A stretch of 64,000 nucleotides of DNA from Mesostigma viride (GCA_009746045.1 RPFO01000692.1:321285-385284), one strand, 5' to 3'. Positions 21,660 through 32,740 are shown, numbered from the stretch's first letter. Made by a program: numbers and translations. The notes: generated from the letters alone by a model not told the origin.

Positions 21660-23436
21660 CCTTCACTTTGAAGGAATTGGACGGCGCCCTTGCTCGCCTG
21701 CGGTACGACGCGGCGGTCGGTGCCGACCACCTTTCTGCTGAGCTGCTGATGACCCCTGATCTGGCGGTTAAGGATCTTCTGCTGGCGTTCTGCAACCGTG
21801 TCCTGCTCTCTGACGGGCCTCCGCCTGCTGAGTGGCAGACGGCCATCCGCGTCATGCTGTACAAGAAGGGCTCTGCTGCTGACCCCGGCAACTACCGGGG
21901 TGTCTGCCTCCAGAGCGCCGCGCTGAAGGTCTTCATGCGCATGATGCTACACAGGCTCCGCGCCGCGCTGGACCCACACCTGGGTGAGTCTCAGATGGGT
22001 TTCCGTCGTGGTCGTAACACTGTCATGGCTGTGTTTGTCGCGCGCCGGTTGATGGAGGAGGTGCGTCGACTTTCCCCTGACAGTTTGCCGCTGGTCTTCA
22101 TTTTTGTTGACTATATCAAGGCCTTTGACACGGTTCTCTGGGAGGCTCTTTGGGCCATCCTAGCTCTGGATCGGGTACCACCTGCGTTTATTGCTGCCAT
22201 TCGCCGACTGTATGAGGGCTCACAGGCAGTAGTGCGGACTGCGGAAGGCACCACCCCACCATTCCCCCTTCACCACGGGGTGTGGCAAGGTTGTGTCCTG
22301 TCCCCATACCTGTTCATTATTGTCGTGGATCACGTCATGCGCCGGGCACGTGCGCGCTTTACTGGGGTTCGAGCCAGGCTTGGACATCCTTAACGTGAAA
22401 GAGCACGGCGGGGTTAGACCTGGTTACCGCCTTGCCGACCTGATTTATGCGGATGATACCACCCTCATCGAGAGCCCCGAGCACATTCAGACCTGGCTGG
22501 ACTGCCTGGGCCTGGAGGCGCGGGCGGTGGGGTTGGAGATTAGTGTCAAAACTGAGGCGATGGTGATAGGGGCATCCAGTAAACCACCGCTGCCGCGCCT
22601 GCTCGATGGGACGGAGGTCCCGTTTCGCGACCGCTTCAAGCTGTTGGGGAGCTGGCTTCCTGACACCGCCGACGATGTGGACACCCGCATCGGCCTTGCC
22701 TGGGCCAAGCTCCGTTCGCTCACACCTTACTGGCGCTCGAAGGGCCTGGACGGGCACCGCAAGCGCATGCTCTTCAAGGTCCTCGTCCTCACGGTGCTCA
22801 CGTATGGAGCCGAGGCGTGGACCCTCCCACCCAAACTGGCAGCTCGGCTCGACGGCACCGTTTATAGGATGCTCCGGCAGGTCCTTAACGTAGGTTTTTC
22901 CGAGAGTCCGTCATCAGAGTCTTTGTATCATGGCATGCCTCGTGTTTCGGACGAGATTAGGCAGCGTAGGATAGCATTTGTAGGACACCTTGCCCGCACC
23001 AGCCAGGTCGACACCACCCTTGGTCTGGACGGCCCCCAGCGGCTTGGACAGCCAGGGCGGCACATTCTGACCTGGCCTGGCCCCGCGGACATTCCCAAAT
23101 GGGTAGGGAAACCTGTCACCAACTACGTTCAAATGTTGCTGGACGACCTAGCTAGTGGTCCCAGCCCAGTTTGAGCACCGCATCCACTCCCTCTCCCGTC
23201 TTTGGACTGCCATGCAGGACAAGACGCGGTGGAAGAAGATTGTCAAGGCGCACACGCCCGACCCTGTGGGCAAGCCCCCTCCCCCCAAGCGGAGGAGGCG
23301 TTTTGATGAGTAGTGTAGTAGTTAGGCTTTTCTAGATAGAGTTAGGATAGTTCGATCACGCGGCTTCCTCCACCCCATCCATCATGAAATATGTGCTACA
23401 TGACCTCCCCACGGAGGCATGTTATAATTTAATTAA
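21660..23436 (+). mobile_element. LINE-A copy A1, inserted in the LINE-B 3' UTR
   Basis: 5'-truncated at the start of the RT region; the 3' UTR carries the hairpin CCTCCCCACGGAGG at 23404-23417 and a (TTTAA)-type tail. CCATCCATC lies on both sides (21647-21655 and 23439-23447), consistent with a target duplication inside the (ATCC)n tract of LINE-B. Confidence 0.85.
21668..23313 (+). pseudogene. LINE-A ORF2 reverse transcriptase, two frameshifts
   Basis: RT motifs in order: ADHLSAELL, NYRGVCLQSAALKVFMR, GESQMGFRRGRNTV, motif A FVDYIKAFDTV, HHGVWQGCVLSPYLF, motif C YADDTTLIE, then GLEISVKTEAMVIG and the thumb/C-terminal LTYGAEAWTL and RRIAFVGHLARTSQVDT. The catalytic Asp residues (FVD, YADD) are present. 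Frame changes occur near 22370 (after RARARFT) and 23160 (before HRIHSLSRLWTAMQDK); the final residues are KPPPPKRRRRFDE. In the intact family the product copies element RNA at a nicked target. This copy cannot make full-length protein. Confidence 0.9.
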
Positions 23437-23520
23437 ATTTTTAAATCCATCCATCGGGGTTAATGCTCCGTGACTCCCCAACGGGAGCACGAGTCTAATT
23501 AATTAATTAATTAAAATTAA
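23437..23520 (+). mobile_element. LINE-B 3' terminus (resumed)
   Basis: atcggggttaatgctccgtg, hairpin CTCCCCAACGGGAG at 23474-23487, then cacgagtctaattaattaat. It completes the element interrupted at 21658. Confidence 0.8.
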
Positions 23521-23558
23521 TTAATGCCTCAACTATGCCTATGTGTGGTATCATGCCG

Positions 23559-25613
23559 GCCACGAGCCACGAGCCACGAGCCACGAGCCACGAGCCACGA
23601 GCCACGAGATAGCCATGGCTGACGGCGGAGCTCATAACTTTCACGTTTGAGCACCGAATTTAGCCGTGAATATCACAATCGATGCGTCTCTCTACGATGC
23701 ACACGCTGATATAATTTTCCAAAGCTATTACGCTATATACGATGAGCAAATGCCTCTCGACGCAACGCAGCCTGCAATGAAAATCCGCTTGCAGCTTCGG
23801 CTGCAGCTTCGCCCACCGGCCCAGATGGCAACGGTGACACTAGTCGTGCACTGGTGCTCGCCCAGCCTCCCGCGGGCTCGCCTCACCATCTGCATCGCCT
23901 GAACCTAAGCGCAGTCGCTCTGCTGAGCCGCCCTGGGAAGAGACCTCCTTTGACATCAACCGCCCCGGCTTCCAGTGGCGACGCAGCCCCAGTTGGTTCA
24001 TGGAAGACGTGTTTTTAATACGGCAACCACGCCTCGCTTCTAGCCCTGTGCGTGTACCTCACGTCCCACAACCGTGGCCGCTGGCCTGGTGACGGCCAGC
24101 TTGTCGACCCCGCCGAGGCTCTCCCAATCGTTCACCACATGAGTCGCCCCAAGCTCCAACGCTTCGCCCTCTGCTCCCTTGTTGGACGCTCCGAATCCGC
24201 GATCTGGGCTTCCCAACCGCCCCCCCCCACCTTGGCCACCGACGCCACCATCCGCACCCTCCTCAAGGAAGCTTTCGAGCAGCACGTGACCCCTCTTGCC
24301 GCAGATGTGGCGGCAATTGGCGGCACGCTGGCTGCTGAGCTTCCCACCACTGATCCCCACCGCCACCGCCACCCTCCTCGCCTCCACCCCCGGCCCCCCC
24401 CCCCTCCGCCTCCAACGACTCCATCACCGCCCAGCTCCGCGACATCGACCAGCGCCTCAAGGATAATGCAATCGCTATCGAGGTCTTGCAGAACACAGCA
24501 GGCCTCACCGCCCAGGCAGTGAAGGACATTGCCGCCAAGCCAGCCTCGGCTGGCCTGGCCGGCGATGCTCCTCCCATCACGACCTGGGCGGACATGCTTA
24601 AGCAACATACCACCTCCACCAGTGGTATGGAGGTGACCTCCGCCGTCGCAGCCCAGCTCCAGCGGCAGATGCTTGACCTCCGCGAGGAGGCCGAGCTCGC
24701 CAAGCGCAGCCTCAACGCCATACTCAAGAACTTCGACATGGAAGAAGGTGAGAATTCCGAGAAGCTTGCACGTGCGTTTGAGAGCAAAATCCTTGCACGC
24801 ATGGGCCTTCTTGGTGAGATCAAGCTGATCGCCCACCGCCTCCCCCGCGCGCGGGGTAAGGCGGGGGCGCCTCCGCTTCTTCTCATCTTTGATAGCCCAG
24901 CGGACAAGATTTCGTTTCTCAGACGCCGCAAGCGGCTCGAGAACACTCCCTTCACCGTGGACGACGACTTGACCCTGGCACAGCAACAACGGCGACGGGA
25001 GCTATGGCCGACCTAGTAACCTCCAGCTCCGGCAGACCAAGGCGGGCCAGCCGGTGTACTGGAAGGGGGCGGCCATCTACGTCGGCCACAAGCCCTGGCC
25101 AGCGACCCCCTCGACCGACCACCGCGGCCCCAGCAACTCCAGCCCCAGCCTACTACAGTAGGGGAATACAGCAGTAGTGTAGAATAGTTAGACAGTGGCC
25201 TTGTACATGCCCGCCTACTACAGGCACTATACCAGCTTAGGCCTAGCCTTTTTAGTCATGTACATGTGTGCCTATGATGAGCCAGTGACCCTCCAGATGA
25301 TACCTAGCTAGCTTTATTTAATTATCGGCCGTGCCCATGCAGGGGGTCACTCCCTGCTGAGAAGCCATGCCCTAGCTTTTGTATAGCTGTGCTGATCTTC
25401 CCCACCTATGACAGGCTCCCCTTAGCTGGGTGTTGCCTGAAACTCTGGGTGGTGCAGGTGCCCTAGTGCACCTAGAGCAAGTGTTGTTTACATTCCCACC
25501 CTTGCAGGAAGTAGCTTAGAATGTATGATAGGCCCGATATGCCCCTTTTCTGGGCTATGTGCTACATATACTCCCAACGGAGTTATGTTACAATTCAATT
25601 CAATTCAATTCAA
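23559..25613 (+). mobile_element. E2: ORF1-only element
   Basis: It starts with six CCACGAG heptamers at 23560-23607, then the conserved 5' UTR (agccatggctgacggcggag), a broken ORF1 (about 23720-25130), and a 3' UTR ending atgtgctacatatactccca-acggag with an (AATTC)n tail at 25591-25613. The size (about 2055 bp) and order match E1, E3 and E4. No clear target duplication was found. Confidence 0.75.
24052..25165 (+). pseudogene. E2 ORF1, frameshifted
   Basis: Recognisable ORF1 segments in shifted frames: an N-terminal block, a Pro-rich linker near 24390, an Ala/Leu-rich helical region, then LNAILKNFDMEEGENSEKLA, IAHRLPRARGKAGAPPLLL, SFLRRRKRLENTPFTVDDDL and TLAQQQRRRELWPT, ending in a stop (TAG at 25014-25016). 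The conserved end block (VYWKGAAIYVGHKPW) continues in the same frame only after that stop. Compare the intact 5742-7196 protein. Confidence 0.8.
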
Positions 25614-25920
25614 TGCGGACCTAGCTTTATTTAATTATGCAGTGCCCATGCAGGGAGTCCCTCCCTGCTGAGAAGCCATGCCCTAGCTCTCGTATAGCCA
25701 TGATGATCTTCCCCCACATGGCATGCTCCCCCTTAACTGGGCATAGCGTGATAGACCATGAGGGTGCAGGTGCCCTGGTGCACCTAGAGCAAGGGTAGCT
25801 TACATTCCCACCCTTGCATGAAGTAGCCTAGAATGTATTAAAAGCCATATGCCTCTTCTCAGGGATATGTGCTACATTGACTCCCAACGGAGTGATGTTC
25901 CTAATTAATTAATTAATTAA
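25614..25920 (+). mobile_element. ORF1-family 3' UTR copy (5'-truncated)
   Basis: Starts at tgcggacctagctttattta and ends with actcccaacggagtgatg and (TTAA)n at 25895-25920. It has no coding sequence. Confidence 0.75.
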
Positions 25921-26300
25921 CGCGGACAAGATAACGGCCCTTAGCTGGGCATAGTGTGAAGATCATGAGGGTGCAGGTGCCCCTGGTGCACCTAGAGCAA
26001 GGGTATGCTGCATTCATTGACCCCAAGACCAGGCGAGCACGTCGCGCCGCTCACTTGGAGGGTGCCATATGCGCGTTGAAAAGTACTATGTTATCTCACG
26101 CCGCACACACCCTGCCAGCCTTTCCCCAACCCCCTGCCAATACCGCGGACGTCCCCGGCCGGCGCCCCTTGCTGGGTCAATGCTGGCACCACTCGCGGCG
26201 CATCGCTACCTACAATGTCCGCACCCTGACCAGGGGGTTGCCGGCCCCCCCGCGCGGGCCAACGAGCTTGTCAACTACTGCCGCCTATATGGCATTGATG
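25921..26300 (+). mobile_element. LINE fragment with endonuclease N-terminus
   Basis: Begins with about 90 bp of the ORF1-family 3' UTR (gggcatagtgtgaagatcat). From about 26020 it encodes RRARRAAHLEGAICALKS and then, after a frame change, the start of an APE-type endonuclease: RRIATYNVRTLTRGLPAP and, shifted, ANELVNYCRLYGIDVLA. ATYNVRTL is the usual first motif (Asn contacts the metal). It is broken and chimeric. Confidence 0.6.
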
Positions 26301-26700
26301 TGCTAGCTCGGTACGTGTTCAAGAGCACCGGCGCTCCTTTGAGGGCCCCCTTCAGCCTGTCACCCTTGCACTCCAATGGCAACTGCTGTGCGGCCCGGCG
26401 CATGCGCCGAGTCAAGGGGGGATGTACTGGAGGGGCGGGGACCTGCTGATCAACCACAAGATGTGGACGCCCCCGGCTGCGGGCTAGATTAGCCCTTGTA
26501 CCGTAGTGGTCAAGATCACTTAGCGACGAACTACTTTGCGAATCGACCTCGCAAACTGCTTTTCATGGGCTTCATTTTGGGTCGTCAAGTTCAATTGTTC
26601 CCGCGTCGCGCCTGCGCCGTGCCGCATGGCCCCAAGTAGACGTACAGCAGGTCCGCATGAAGTACATGGGCTCACCGGCCTTCCACTACAGTAATCAGTG
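26301..26700 (+). mobile_element. ORF1 C-terminal fragment and unassigned sequence
   Basis: 26420-26487 encodes MYWRGGDLLINHKMWTPP and a stop, the conserved end of an ORF1 close to E1. The following 200 bp are unassigned and run into the E3 tail. Confidence 0.5.
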
Positions 26701-27092
26701 CATTGAATTGAATTGAATTGAATTGTAACATAACTCCGTTGGGAGTATATGTAGCACATAGCCCCTGACAGGGGGGCATATGGCCTATCATACATCCTAA
26801 GCTACTTCCTGCAAGGGTGGGGATGTAAACAACACTTGCTCTACGTGCACTAGGGCACTTGCATCCCCATGATCTTCAAGCTATGCACAGCGAAGGGGGA
26901 GCCTGTCATGGGGAGGAAGATCAGCATAGCTATACAAAAAGCTAGGGCATGGCGTCTCAGCAGAGAGTGACTCCCTGCATGGGCACGGCCGATAATTAAA
27001 TAAAGCTAGGCATCATCTGGAGGGTGGCTCATCATAGGCACACATGTACATGACTAAAAAGGCTAGGCCTAAGCTGGTATAGTGCCTGTAGT

Positions 27093-27679
27093 CACTACAT
27101 TTCGCCACCGCGGAAACCCAATTTATGCGAGAATGTGGTTCCGTCAATACGGCGGGGGTTACAAATTCAATTTCGAAGTTCGGAACCGTCGGATACCAGT
27201 AAAGCAACACTTGTTATCTAGAATCGCGCCATTTGGCATCAATTGGCCAATTCTGAAAATTCGATGAAATCTCTAGTCCTTGGTCGAATATTTCCCTCCG
27301 ATTCCGATGACGAAATTTGAGTACGAATTTCTTAGTACAGTCCACCGTTTTGTTCGGTTCAGTATATTCCCACGCCGCTTGCTGACCTGACGGAGGCCGA
27401 ATTCGTACTGAACACTAGCGAAAGTGCGCTCGATACTAAAAATTGCTACTTCCGAGATGTCTGACGGAATTCCTGCTAGGTCCATGCTTTGGTACTGGAC
27501 GGATGCTGAAAATCACTGTGGCTCTGTCCGAACGAGGAAAATTGTCAGAAATCTACTCTCGATACGAACGTAACGAAATTTCCTAGTATCTGACGCTCGG
27601 AGACCTGCCACCGTTTTCCCCTACTAGACCGAACCACATTCCCCGCTAAAAAAGGTGTCCTAGGCGGCGAAATGTAGTG
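27093..27679. mobile_element. 587-bp CACTA-type non-autonomous element
   Basis: Terminal inverted repeats CACTACATTTCGCC and GGCGAAATGTAGTG (14 bp exact). The equivalent 3' UTR positions of E2 (25230 region) and the copy at 39770 read through as cctgtagtaggcggg, giving an empty site and a 2-bp (GT) duplication at 27091-27092 and 27680-27681. CACTA termini with 2-3 bp duplications define the EnSpm/CACTA superfamily. No transposase is encoded. Confidence 0.8.
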
Positions 27680-27719
27680 GTAGGCGGGCATGTACAAGGC
27701 CACTGTCGAACTATTCTAC

Positions 27720-29164
27720 ACTACTGCTGTATTCCCCTAGGCTGGGGCTGGAGTTGCTGGGGCCGCGGTGGTCGGTCGAGGGGGTCGCTGGCCAGGGCTT
27801 GTGGCCGACGTAGATGGCCGCCCCCTTCCAGTACACCGGCTGGCCCGCCTTGGTCTGCCGGAGCTGGAGGTAGGTCGGCCATAGCTCCCGTCGCCGTTGT
27901 TGCTGTGCCAGGGTCAAGTCGTCGTCCACGGTAAAGGGAGTATTCTCGAGCCGCTTGCGGCGTCTGAGAAACGAAATCTTGTCCGCTGGGCTCAGTATCA
28001 AAGATGAGAAGAAGCGGAGGCGCCCCTGCCTTACCCCGCGCGCGGGGGAGGCGGTGGGCGGTCAGCTTGATCTCACCAATGAGAAGGCCCATGCGTGCAA
28101 GGATTTTGCTCTCAAACGCACGTGCAAGCTTATCGGAATTCTCACCTTCTTCCATGTCGAAGTTCTTGAGTATATGGCGTTGAGGCTGCGCTTGGCGAGC
28201 TCGGCCTCCTCGCGGAGGTCATGCAAGCGTCTGCCGCTGGAGCTAGCTGGGCTGCGACGGCCGGCGGAGGTCAGGTGGAGGTGGTATGTTGCTTAAGCAT
28301 GTCCGCCCAGGTCGTGATGGGAGGAGCATCGCCGGCCGGCCAGGCTAGCCGGGGCTGGCTTGGCGGCAATGTCCTTCACTGCCTGGGCGGTGAGGCCTGC
28401 TGTGTTCTGCAAGACCTCGATAGCGATTGAACTATCCTTGAGGCGCTGGTCGATGTCGCGGAGCTGGGCGGTGATGGAGTCGTTGGAGGCGGAGGGGGGG
28501 GGGCCGGGGGTGGAGGCGAGGAGGGTGGCGGTGGCGGTGGGGATCAGTGGTGGGAAGCTCAGCAGCCAGCGAGCCGCCAATTGCCGCCACATCTGCGGCA
28601 AGAGGGGTCACGTGCTGCTCGAAAGCTTCCTTGAGGAGGGTGCGGATGGTGGCGTCGGTGGGGAAGGTGGGGGGGGGCGGTTGGGAAGCCCAGATCGCGG
28701 ATTCGGAGCGTCCAACAAGAGAGCAGAGGGCGAAGCGTTGGAGCTTGGGGCGACTCATGCGGTGAAGGATTGGGAGAGCCTCGGCGGGGTCGACAAGCTG
28801 GCCGTCACCAGGCCAGCGGCCACGGTTGTGGGACGTGAGGTACACGCACCTGTAGGGCTAGAAGCGAGGCGTGATTGCCGTAAAACACGTCTTCCATGAA
28901 CCAACTGGGGCTGCGTCGCCAGAAGCCGGAGCTGTTGACGTCAAAGGAGGTCTCTTCCCAGGGCGGCTCAGCAGAGCGACTGCGCTTAGGTTCAAGCGAT
29001 GCAGATGGCGAGGCGAGCCCGGGAGGCTGGGCGAGCACCAGTGCACGACTAGTGTCACCGTTGCCATCTGGGCCGGTGGGCGAAGCTGCAGCCGAAGCTG
29101 CATGCGGATTTTCATTGCCGAGCGCAGCCGCCAGGCTGCGTTGCGTCGAGAGGCGTTTGCTCAT
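27720..29164 (-). pseudogene. E3 ORF1, frameshifted
   Basis: Segments: MSKRLSTQRSLAAALGNENP, a middle region with LQRFALCSLVGRSESAIW, a helical region, then MEEGENSDKLARAFESKILA, LTAHRLPRARGKAGAPP, FLRRRKRLENTPFTVDDDL and VYWKGAAIYVGHKPW. At least four frame changes. Closest to E2. Confidence 0.8.
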
Positions 29165-29316
29165 CGTATATTGCGTAATAGCTTTGGAAAATTATATCAG
29201 CATGTGCGTCGTAGAAAGACGCATCGATTGTGATATTCACGGCTAAATTCGGTGCTCAAACGTGAAAGTTATGAGCTCGGCCGTCAGCCATGGCTATCGT
29301 GGCTCGTTTGTGCATT

Positions 29317-29544
29317 TCCATCTCCATTCATATTCATCATGTGCATGATGAGTCAAAACACTTGGGTAGGCGAGTACCTAATCATTCATTAAGCTGGGTA
29401 CCAGCCACTGACCATAAACAAGTCGATGGGCTCGCAAACATAAAACGTTGCCTTCATTTTGGGTCGCAAAATATAAATTTCACCCTGTTTTTTGGTCGCA
29501 AAGTAGGTTCGTCGCAAAGTGATCTTGACCACTACGTACGGTAA
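29317..29544. other. TCAAGG-family and unassigned repeat sequence
   Basis: 29312-29350 (gtgcatttccatctccattc) matches the middle of the long TCAAGG-family copies at 40330-40380 and 56800-56850. The rest is unassigned. Confidence 0.4.
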
Positions 29545-29784
29545 TCATGGTAGTCACTGCCGCCATGGCAGCCATGCCTAGAAGTTTGCCTAGCCTTGCC
29601 ACCATACCTCGAGCTACCATGGTCGATCCGGATTCTCCCGATTTCTGGCCTGCGCTAGTTGTCTCCTTGATACGTCGAGCTTCCATGGTCCGGATTCTTC
29701 CGATTTCTGGCCTGCGCTGGTTGTCTCCTTGATACCTAGTCACGTGCACCGCTAATGCACGTACGTACACAACCAGCCATTAAA
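29545..29784 (+). mobile_element. ORF1-related 3' UTR with a dimeric short-repeat insertion
   Basis: Homologous to 34622-34735 reversed (gtagtcactgccgccatgg ... ccaccatacc | tagtcacgtgcaccgcta). Relative to that copy, 29610-29732 is an extra 123 bp made of two head-to-tail TCAAGG-family units and flanked by TACCT (29605-29609 and 29733-29737). Confidence 0.7.
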
Positions 29785-29930
29785 AAAATTAAATTAAATT
29801 AAATTATAACATGTCTCCGTTGGGAGATCATGTAGCACATATTCCAGGTTGGATCGGTGGTGTGGAGGAAGCCGCGTAATCGAACAAACCAAACTCTAAG
29901 CTATATCTAGTCTGCGCCCATAATGGCCCC
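29785..29930 (-). mobile_element. LINE-A 3' UTR fragment
   Basis: (AAATT)n tail, atgtctccgttgggagatca, then the conserved A-family 3' UTR to about 29920. No coding part remains. Confidence 0.7.
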
Positions 29931-29986
29931 CATGGATGATGCTTTCAGTATTTAGCCGCGCCCAGCCTACAATGGGACCTCCCATT
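29931..29986. other. unassigned spacer
   Basis: Contains a fragment of ORF1-family 3' UTR (cccatggatgatgctttcag, gggacctccc) ahead of the LINE-C tail. Confidence 0.3.
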
Positions 29987-30059
29987 AATTAATTAATTAA
30001 TTAATAGACACGTGACTGCGTCACGTGAGCATAAGTCCTCAGTGGGAGGGGAACATTGG
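29987..30059 (-). mobile_element. LINE-C 3' terminus (beyond the LINE-A insertion)
   Basis: Read on the minus strand it continues the LINE-C 3' UTR from 32409: ATCCAATGTTCCCCTCCCAC, then the palindrome at 30009-30027 (CACGTGACTGCGTCACGTG on plus) and a TTAATTAA tail at 29987-30005. Confidence 0.75.
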
Positions 30060-30070
30060 ATGGAATGGAT

Positions 30071-32397
30071 TAAAAAATTAAATTAAATTATAACATGCCT
30101 CCGTGGGGAGGTCATGTAGCACATATTTCATGATGGATGGGGTGGAGGAAGCCGCGTGATCGAACTATCCTAACTCTATCTAGAAAAGCCTAACTACACT
30201 ACTCATCAAAACGCCTCCTCCGCTTGGGGGGAGGTGGCTTGCCCACAGGGTCGGGCGTGTGTGCCTTGACAATCTTCTTCCACCGCTCCTTGTCCTGCAT
30301 GGCAGTCCAAAGACGGGAGAGAGAGTGGATGCGGTACTCAAACTGGGCTGGGACCACTAGGTCGTCCAGCAACATCTGGGTATAGGTCATGGCATGTTTC
30401 CCTACCTTTTTAGGAATGTTCTTGGGGCCAGGCCAGGTCAAAATGTGCCGCCCCGGTTGGCCGAGCCGCTGGGGACCGGCCAGACCAAGGGCGGTGTCGA
30501 CCTGGCTGGTGCGAGCAAGATGTCCTACAAATGCTATCCTACGCTGTCTAATCTCGTCCGAAATACGCGGCATACCGTGATACAAAGACTCTAAGGACCT
30601 ACGCTGAGAAAACCCGACATTCAGGACCTGTCGGAGCATCCGGGTTACCGTGCCGTCTAGCTTGGCTGCCAGTGTTGCCGTGAGTGTCCATGCCTCGGCG
30701 CCATACGTGAGCACCGTGAGGACGAGGACCTTGAAGAGCATGCGCTTGCGGTGCTCGTCCAGGCCCTTGGAGCGCCAGTAGGTGTTGAGCGAACGGAGCT
30801 TGGCCCAGGAAAGGCCGATGCGGGTGTCCACATCGTCGGCAGTGTCCGGAAGCCAACTCCCCAACAGCTTGAAGCGGTCGCGGAGTGGGACCTCCGTCCC
30901 GTCTAGCAGGCGCGGCAGCGGTGGGCGACTGGAGGCCCCAATCACCATCGCCTCAGTTTTGACACTAATCTCCAACCCCACCGCCCTCGCCTCCAGGCCC
31001 AGACAGTCCAGCCAGGTCTGAATGTGCTCGGGGCGCGCGATGAGGGTGGTGTCGTCCGCGTAAATCAGGTCAGCCAGGCGGTAACCCGTGCTAACCCCGC
31101 CGTGCCCACGCTCGTTAAGGATGTCCAAGCCTGGCTCGAACCCCTTAAGAGCAGTAAAGCGCGCACGTGCCTGGCGCATGACGTGGTCCACGACAATAAT
31201 GAACAGGTATGGAGACAGGACACAACCTTGCCACACCCCGTGGTGAAGGGGGAATGGTGGGGTGGTGCCTTCCGCAGTCCGCACTACTGCCTGTGAGCCC
31301 TCATACAGTCGGCGAATGGCAGCAATAAACGCTGGTGGCACGCGGTCCAGAGCTAGGATGGCCCAAAGAGCCTCCCAGAGGACCGTGTCAAAGGCCTTGA
31401 TATAGTCAACAAAAATGAGGACCAGCGGCAAACTGTCAGGGGGAAGGCGACGCACCTCCTCCATCAACCGGCGCGCGACAAACACAGCCATGACAGTGTT
31501 ACGACCACTACGGAAACCCATCTGAGACTCACCCAGGTGTGGGTCCAGCGCGGCGCGGAGCCTGTGCAGCATCATGCGCATGAAGACCTTCAGCGCGGCG
31601 CTCTGGAGGCAGACACCCCGGTAGTTACCGGGGTCAGCAGCAGAGCCCTTCTTGTACAGCATGACGCGGATGGCCGTCTGCCACTCAGCAGGCGGAGGCT
31701 CGTCAGAGAGCAGGACACGGTTGCAGAACGCCAGCAGAAGATCCCTAACCGCCAGATCAGGGGTCTTCAGCAGCTCAGCAGAAAGGTGGTCGGCCCCGAC
31801 CGCCGCATCGTACCGCAGGCGAGCAAGGGCGCCGTCCAATTCCTCCAAAGTGAAGGGGTGGACGACGTCGTTGGTGGCAAGGCAGCCCTCCTTCAAGGCG
31901 GGGACTTGGTAGTCCGCGGCCGAGGAGGGGGGCGCTGGCGGCGGCGGGGGTCCGGCGACCCCGAGGCGGGCGGCCGTCTCGGGGTGAAGCGGCGGGGGGG
32001 GGCGCGAGCCCCACCGGTCAAGGAAACATTGTGGGCCAACCAGCGGTCAAGGCTTACCGGCGCCGTGCCGTCCCCCGTGTGCTCCACCGGGGTGCGCTGC
32101 CGCCGGCCGCCGAGCCGGTCGAGGTGGTACCACATGTCCTTGCCCTGGTTGCGAGCTTGGCAGGCCTTGGCATCCGCGATGCACTGGGCCGCCTCCGCGT
32201 CCTGAGCATGCTCGTAGGCCTCCACAAGGGCGGCCTTGAGCAATGGTTTCTGCAGCGGGTCCCGGTTACGCTTGAGGCGGTGCCGGGCGGCCAAGACCTT
32301 GGGGTCCTGGCGGTAGAGCGGGCCGGGGCGGCGGCGGGGCATGACCGGCAGGTGCCGGGCCGCCAGCAACGGGGCACGGGCCGCAAAGCCCGCAAAA
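30071..32397 (-). mobile_element. LINE-A copy A2, 2.3 kb, 11-bp target duplication
   Basis: Exact 11-bp repeat ATGGAATGGAT at 30060-30070 and 32398-32408. 3' tail (AAATT)n, hairpin CCTCCGTGGGGAGG, 3' UTR, then ORF2 from its C-terminus to just after the endonuclease. It is 5'-truncated and inserted in the 3' UTR of LINE-C. Confidence 0.9.
30199..31896 (-). CDS. LINE-A reverse transcriptase domain, longest open frame (565 aa)
   Basis: Uninterrupted RT plus C-terminal region. Order: DGALARLRYDAAVGADHLSA, NYRGVCLQ, MGFRSGRNTVMAV, motif A FVDYIKAFDTVLW, LHHGVWQGCVLSPYLF, motif C YADDTTLIARPEH, EISVKTEAMVIGASS, FKLLGSWLPD, LTYGAEAWTL, RRIAFVGHLARTSQVD, ending KPPPPKRRRRFDE. Catalytic Asp residues are intact. 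The upstream linker (31893-32395: YRQDPKVLAARHRLKRNRDP, LVEAYEHAQDAEAAQCIA) is in a different frame because of an indel in a G-rich run near 31998, and the endonuclease is missing through 5' truncation. Clade not assigned: APE-type endonuclease with a YGAE-W C-terminal region. Confidence 0.9.
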   Translation of the reverse strand: MKEGCLATNDVVHPFTLEELDGALARLRYDAAVGADHLSAELLKTPDLAVRDLLLAFCNRVLLSDEPPPAEWQTAIRVMLYKKGSAADPGNYRGVCLQSAALKVFMRMMLHRLRAALDPHLGESQMGFRSGRNTVMAVFVARRLMEEVRRLPPDSLPLVLIFVDYIKAFDTVLWEALWAILALDRVPPAFIAAIRRLYEGSQAVVRTAEGTTPPFPLHHGVWQGCVLSPYLFIIVVDHVMRQARARFTALKGFEPGLDILNERGHGGVSTGYRLADLIYADDTTLIARPEHIQTWLDCLGLEARAVGLEISVKTEAMVIGASSRPPLPRLLDGTEVPLRDRFKLLGSWLPDTADDVDTRIGLSWAKLRSLNTYWRSKGLDEHRKRMLFKVLVLTVLTYGAEAWTLTATLAAKLDGTVTRMLRQVLNVGFSQRRSLESLYHGMPRISDEIRQRRIAFVGHLARTSQVDTALGLAGPQRLGQPGRHILTWPGPKNIPKKVGKHAMTYTQMLLDDLVVPAQFEYRIHSLSRLWTAMQDKERWKKIVKAHTPDPVGKPPPPKRRRRFDE

Positions 32398-32408
32398 ATG
32401 GAATGGAT

Positions 32409-32740
32409 GGTATAAGCTATCTAGGTCCTAGTTACAGGGGTGTGGGCACCGCGGCCCGAATCGCTATGAATGCCATACTTGGTCACACGCGGAGCCCCCA
32501 CAGGCTTGGGGGTGGTCTCCTTCATCACTACTTGCCATCTATCCTTGCGCACCATCTGCCTCCATACTACAGACAAACCAGGAGGCTGCCCGGCCGGTGA
32601 GCCCGTCACGTCTAGTGTAGCACATGTCCATGCCGAGTCTATCACGAAAAGTCCACGGGTGGCGGCCCTGCCGCGCGCGGCCGGGGGCACGCCAGGTGAG
32701 GACATATCGCCCAGGCTGGGCGGGCTTGGTGCCAGCTAGT
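32409..32740 (-). mobile_element. LINE-C ORF2 C-terminal end and 3' UTR
   Basis: Encodes GLSVVWRQMVRKDRWQVVMK and a stop at 32421-32423. The motif (LSV-W--M--KDRW) aligns with LINE-B LSVIWKKMMDKAKW and LINE-D LSVLRARMIDKEKW. The rest of the 3' UTR lies beyond the LINE-A insertion at 29987-30059. Confidence 0.7.

Larger units (their letters stand above)
26705..29309 (-). mobile_element. E3: ORF1-only element interrupted by a CACTA-type insertion
   Basis: Flanked by GTGCATT at 26698-26704 and 29310-29316. On the minus strand: 5' UTR (agccatggctgacggc), broken ORF1 (29164-27720), 3' UTR, hairpin CTCCCAACGGAG, (AATTC)n tail near 26701-26726. Subtracting the 587-bp insertion at 27093-27679 leaves 2018 bp, almost the size of E1 (2015 bp). 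Confidence 0.75.
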
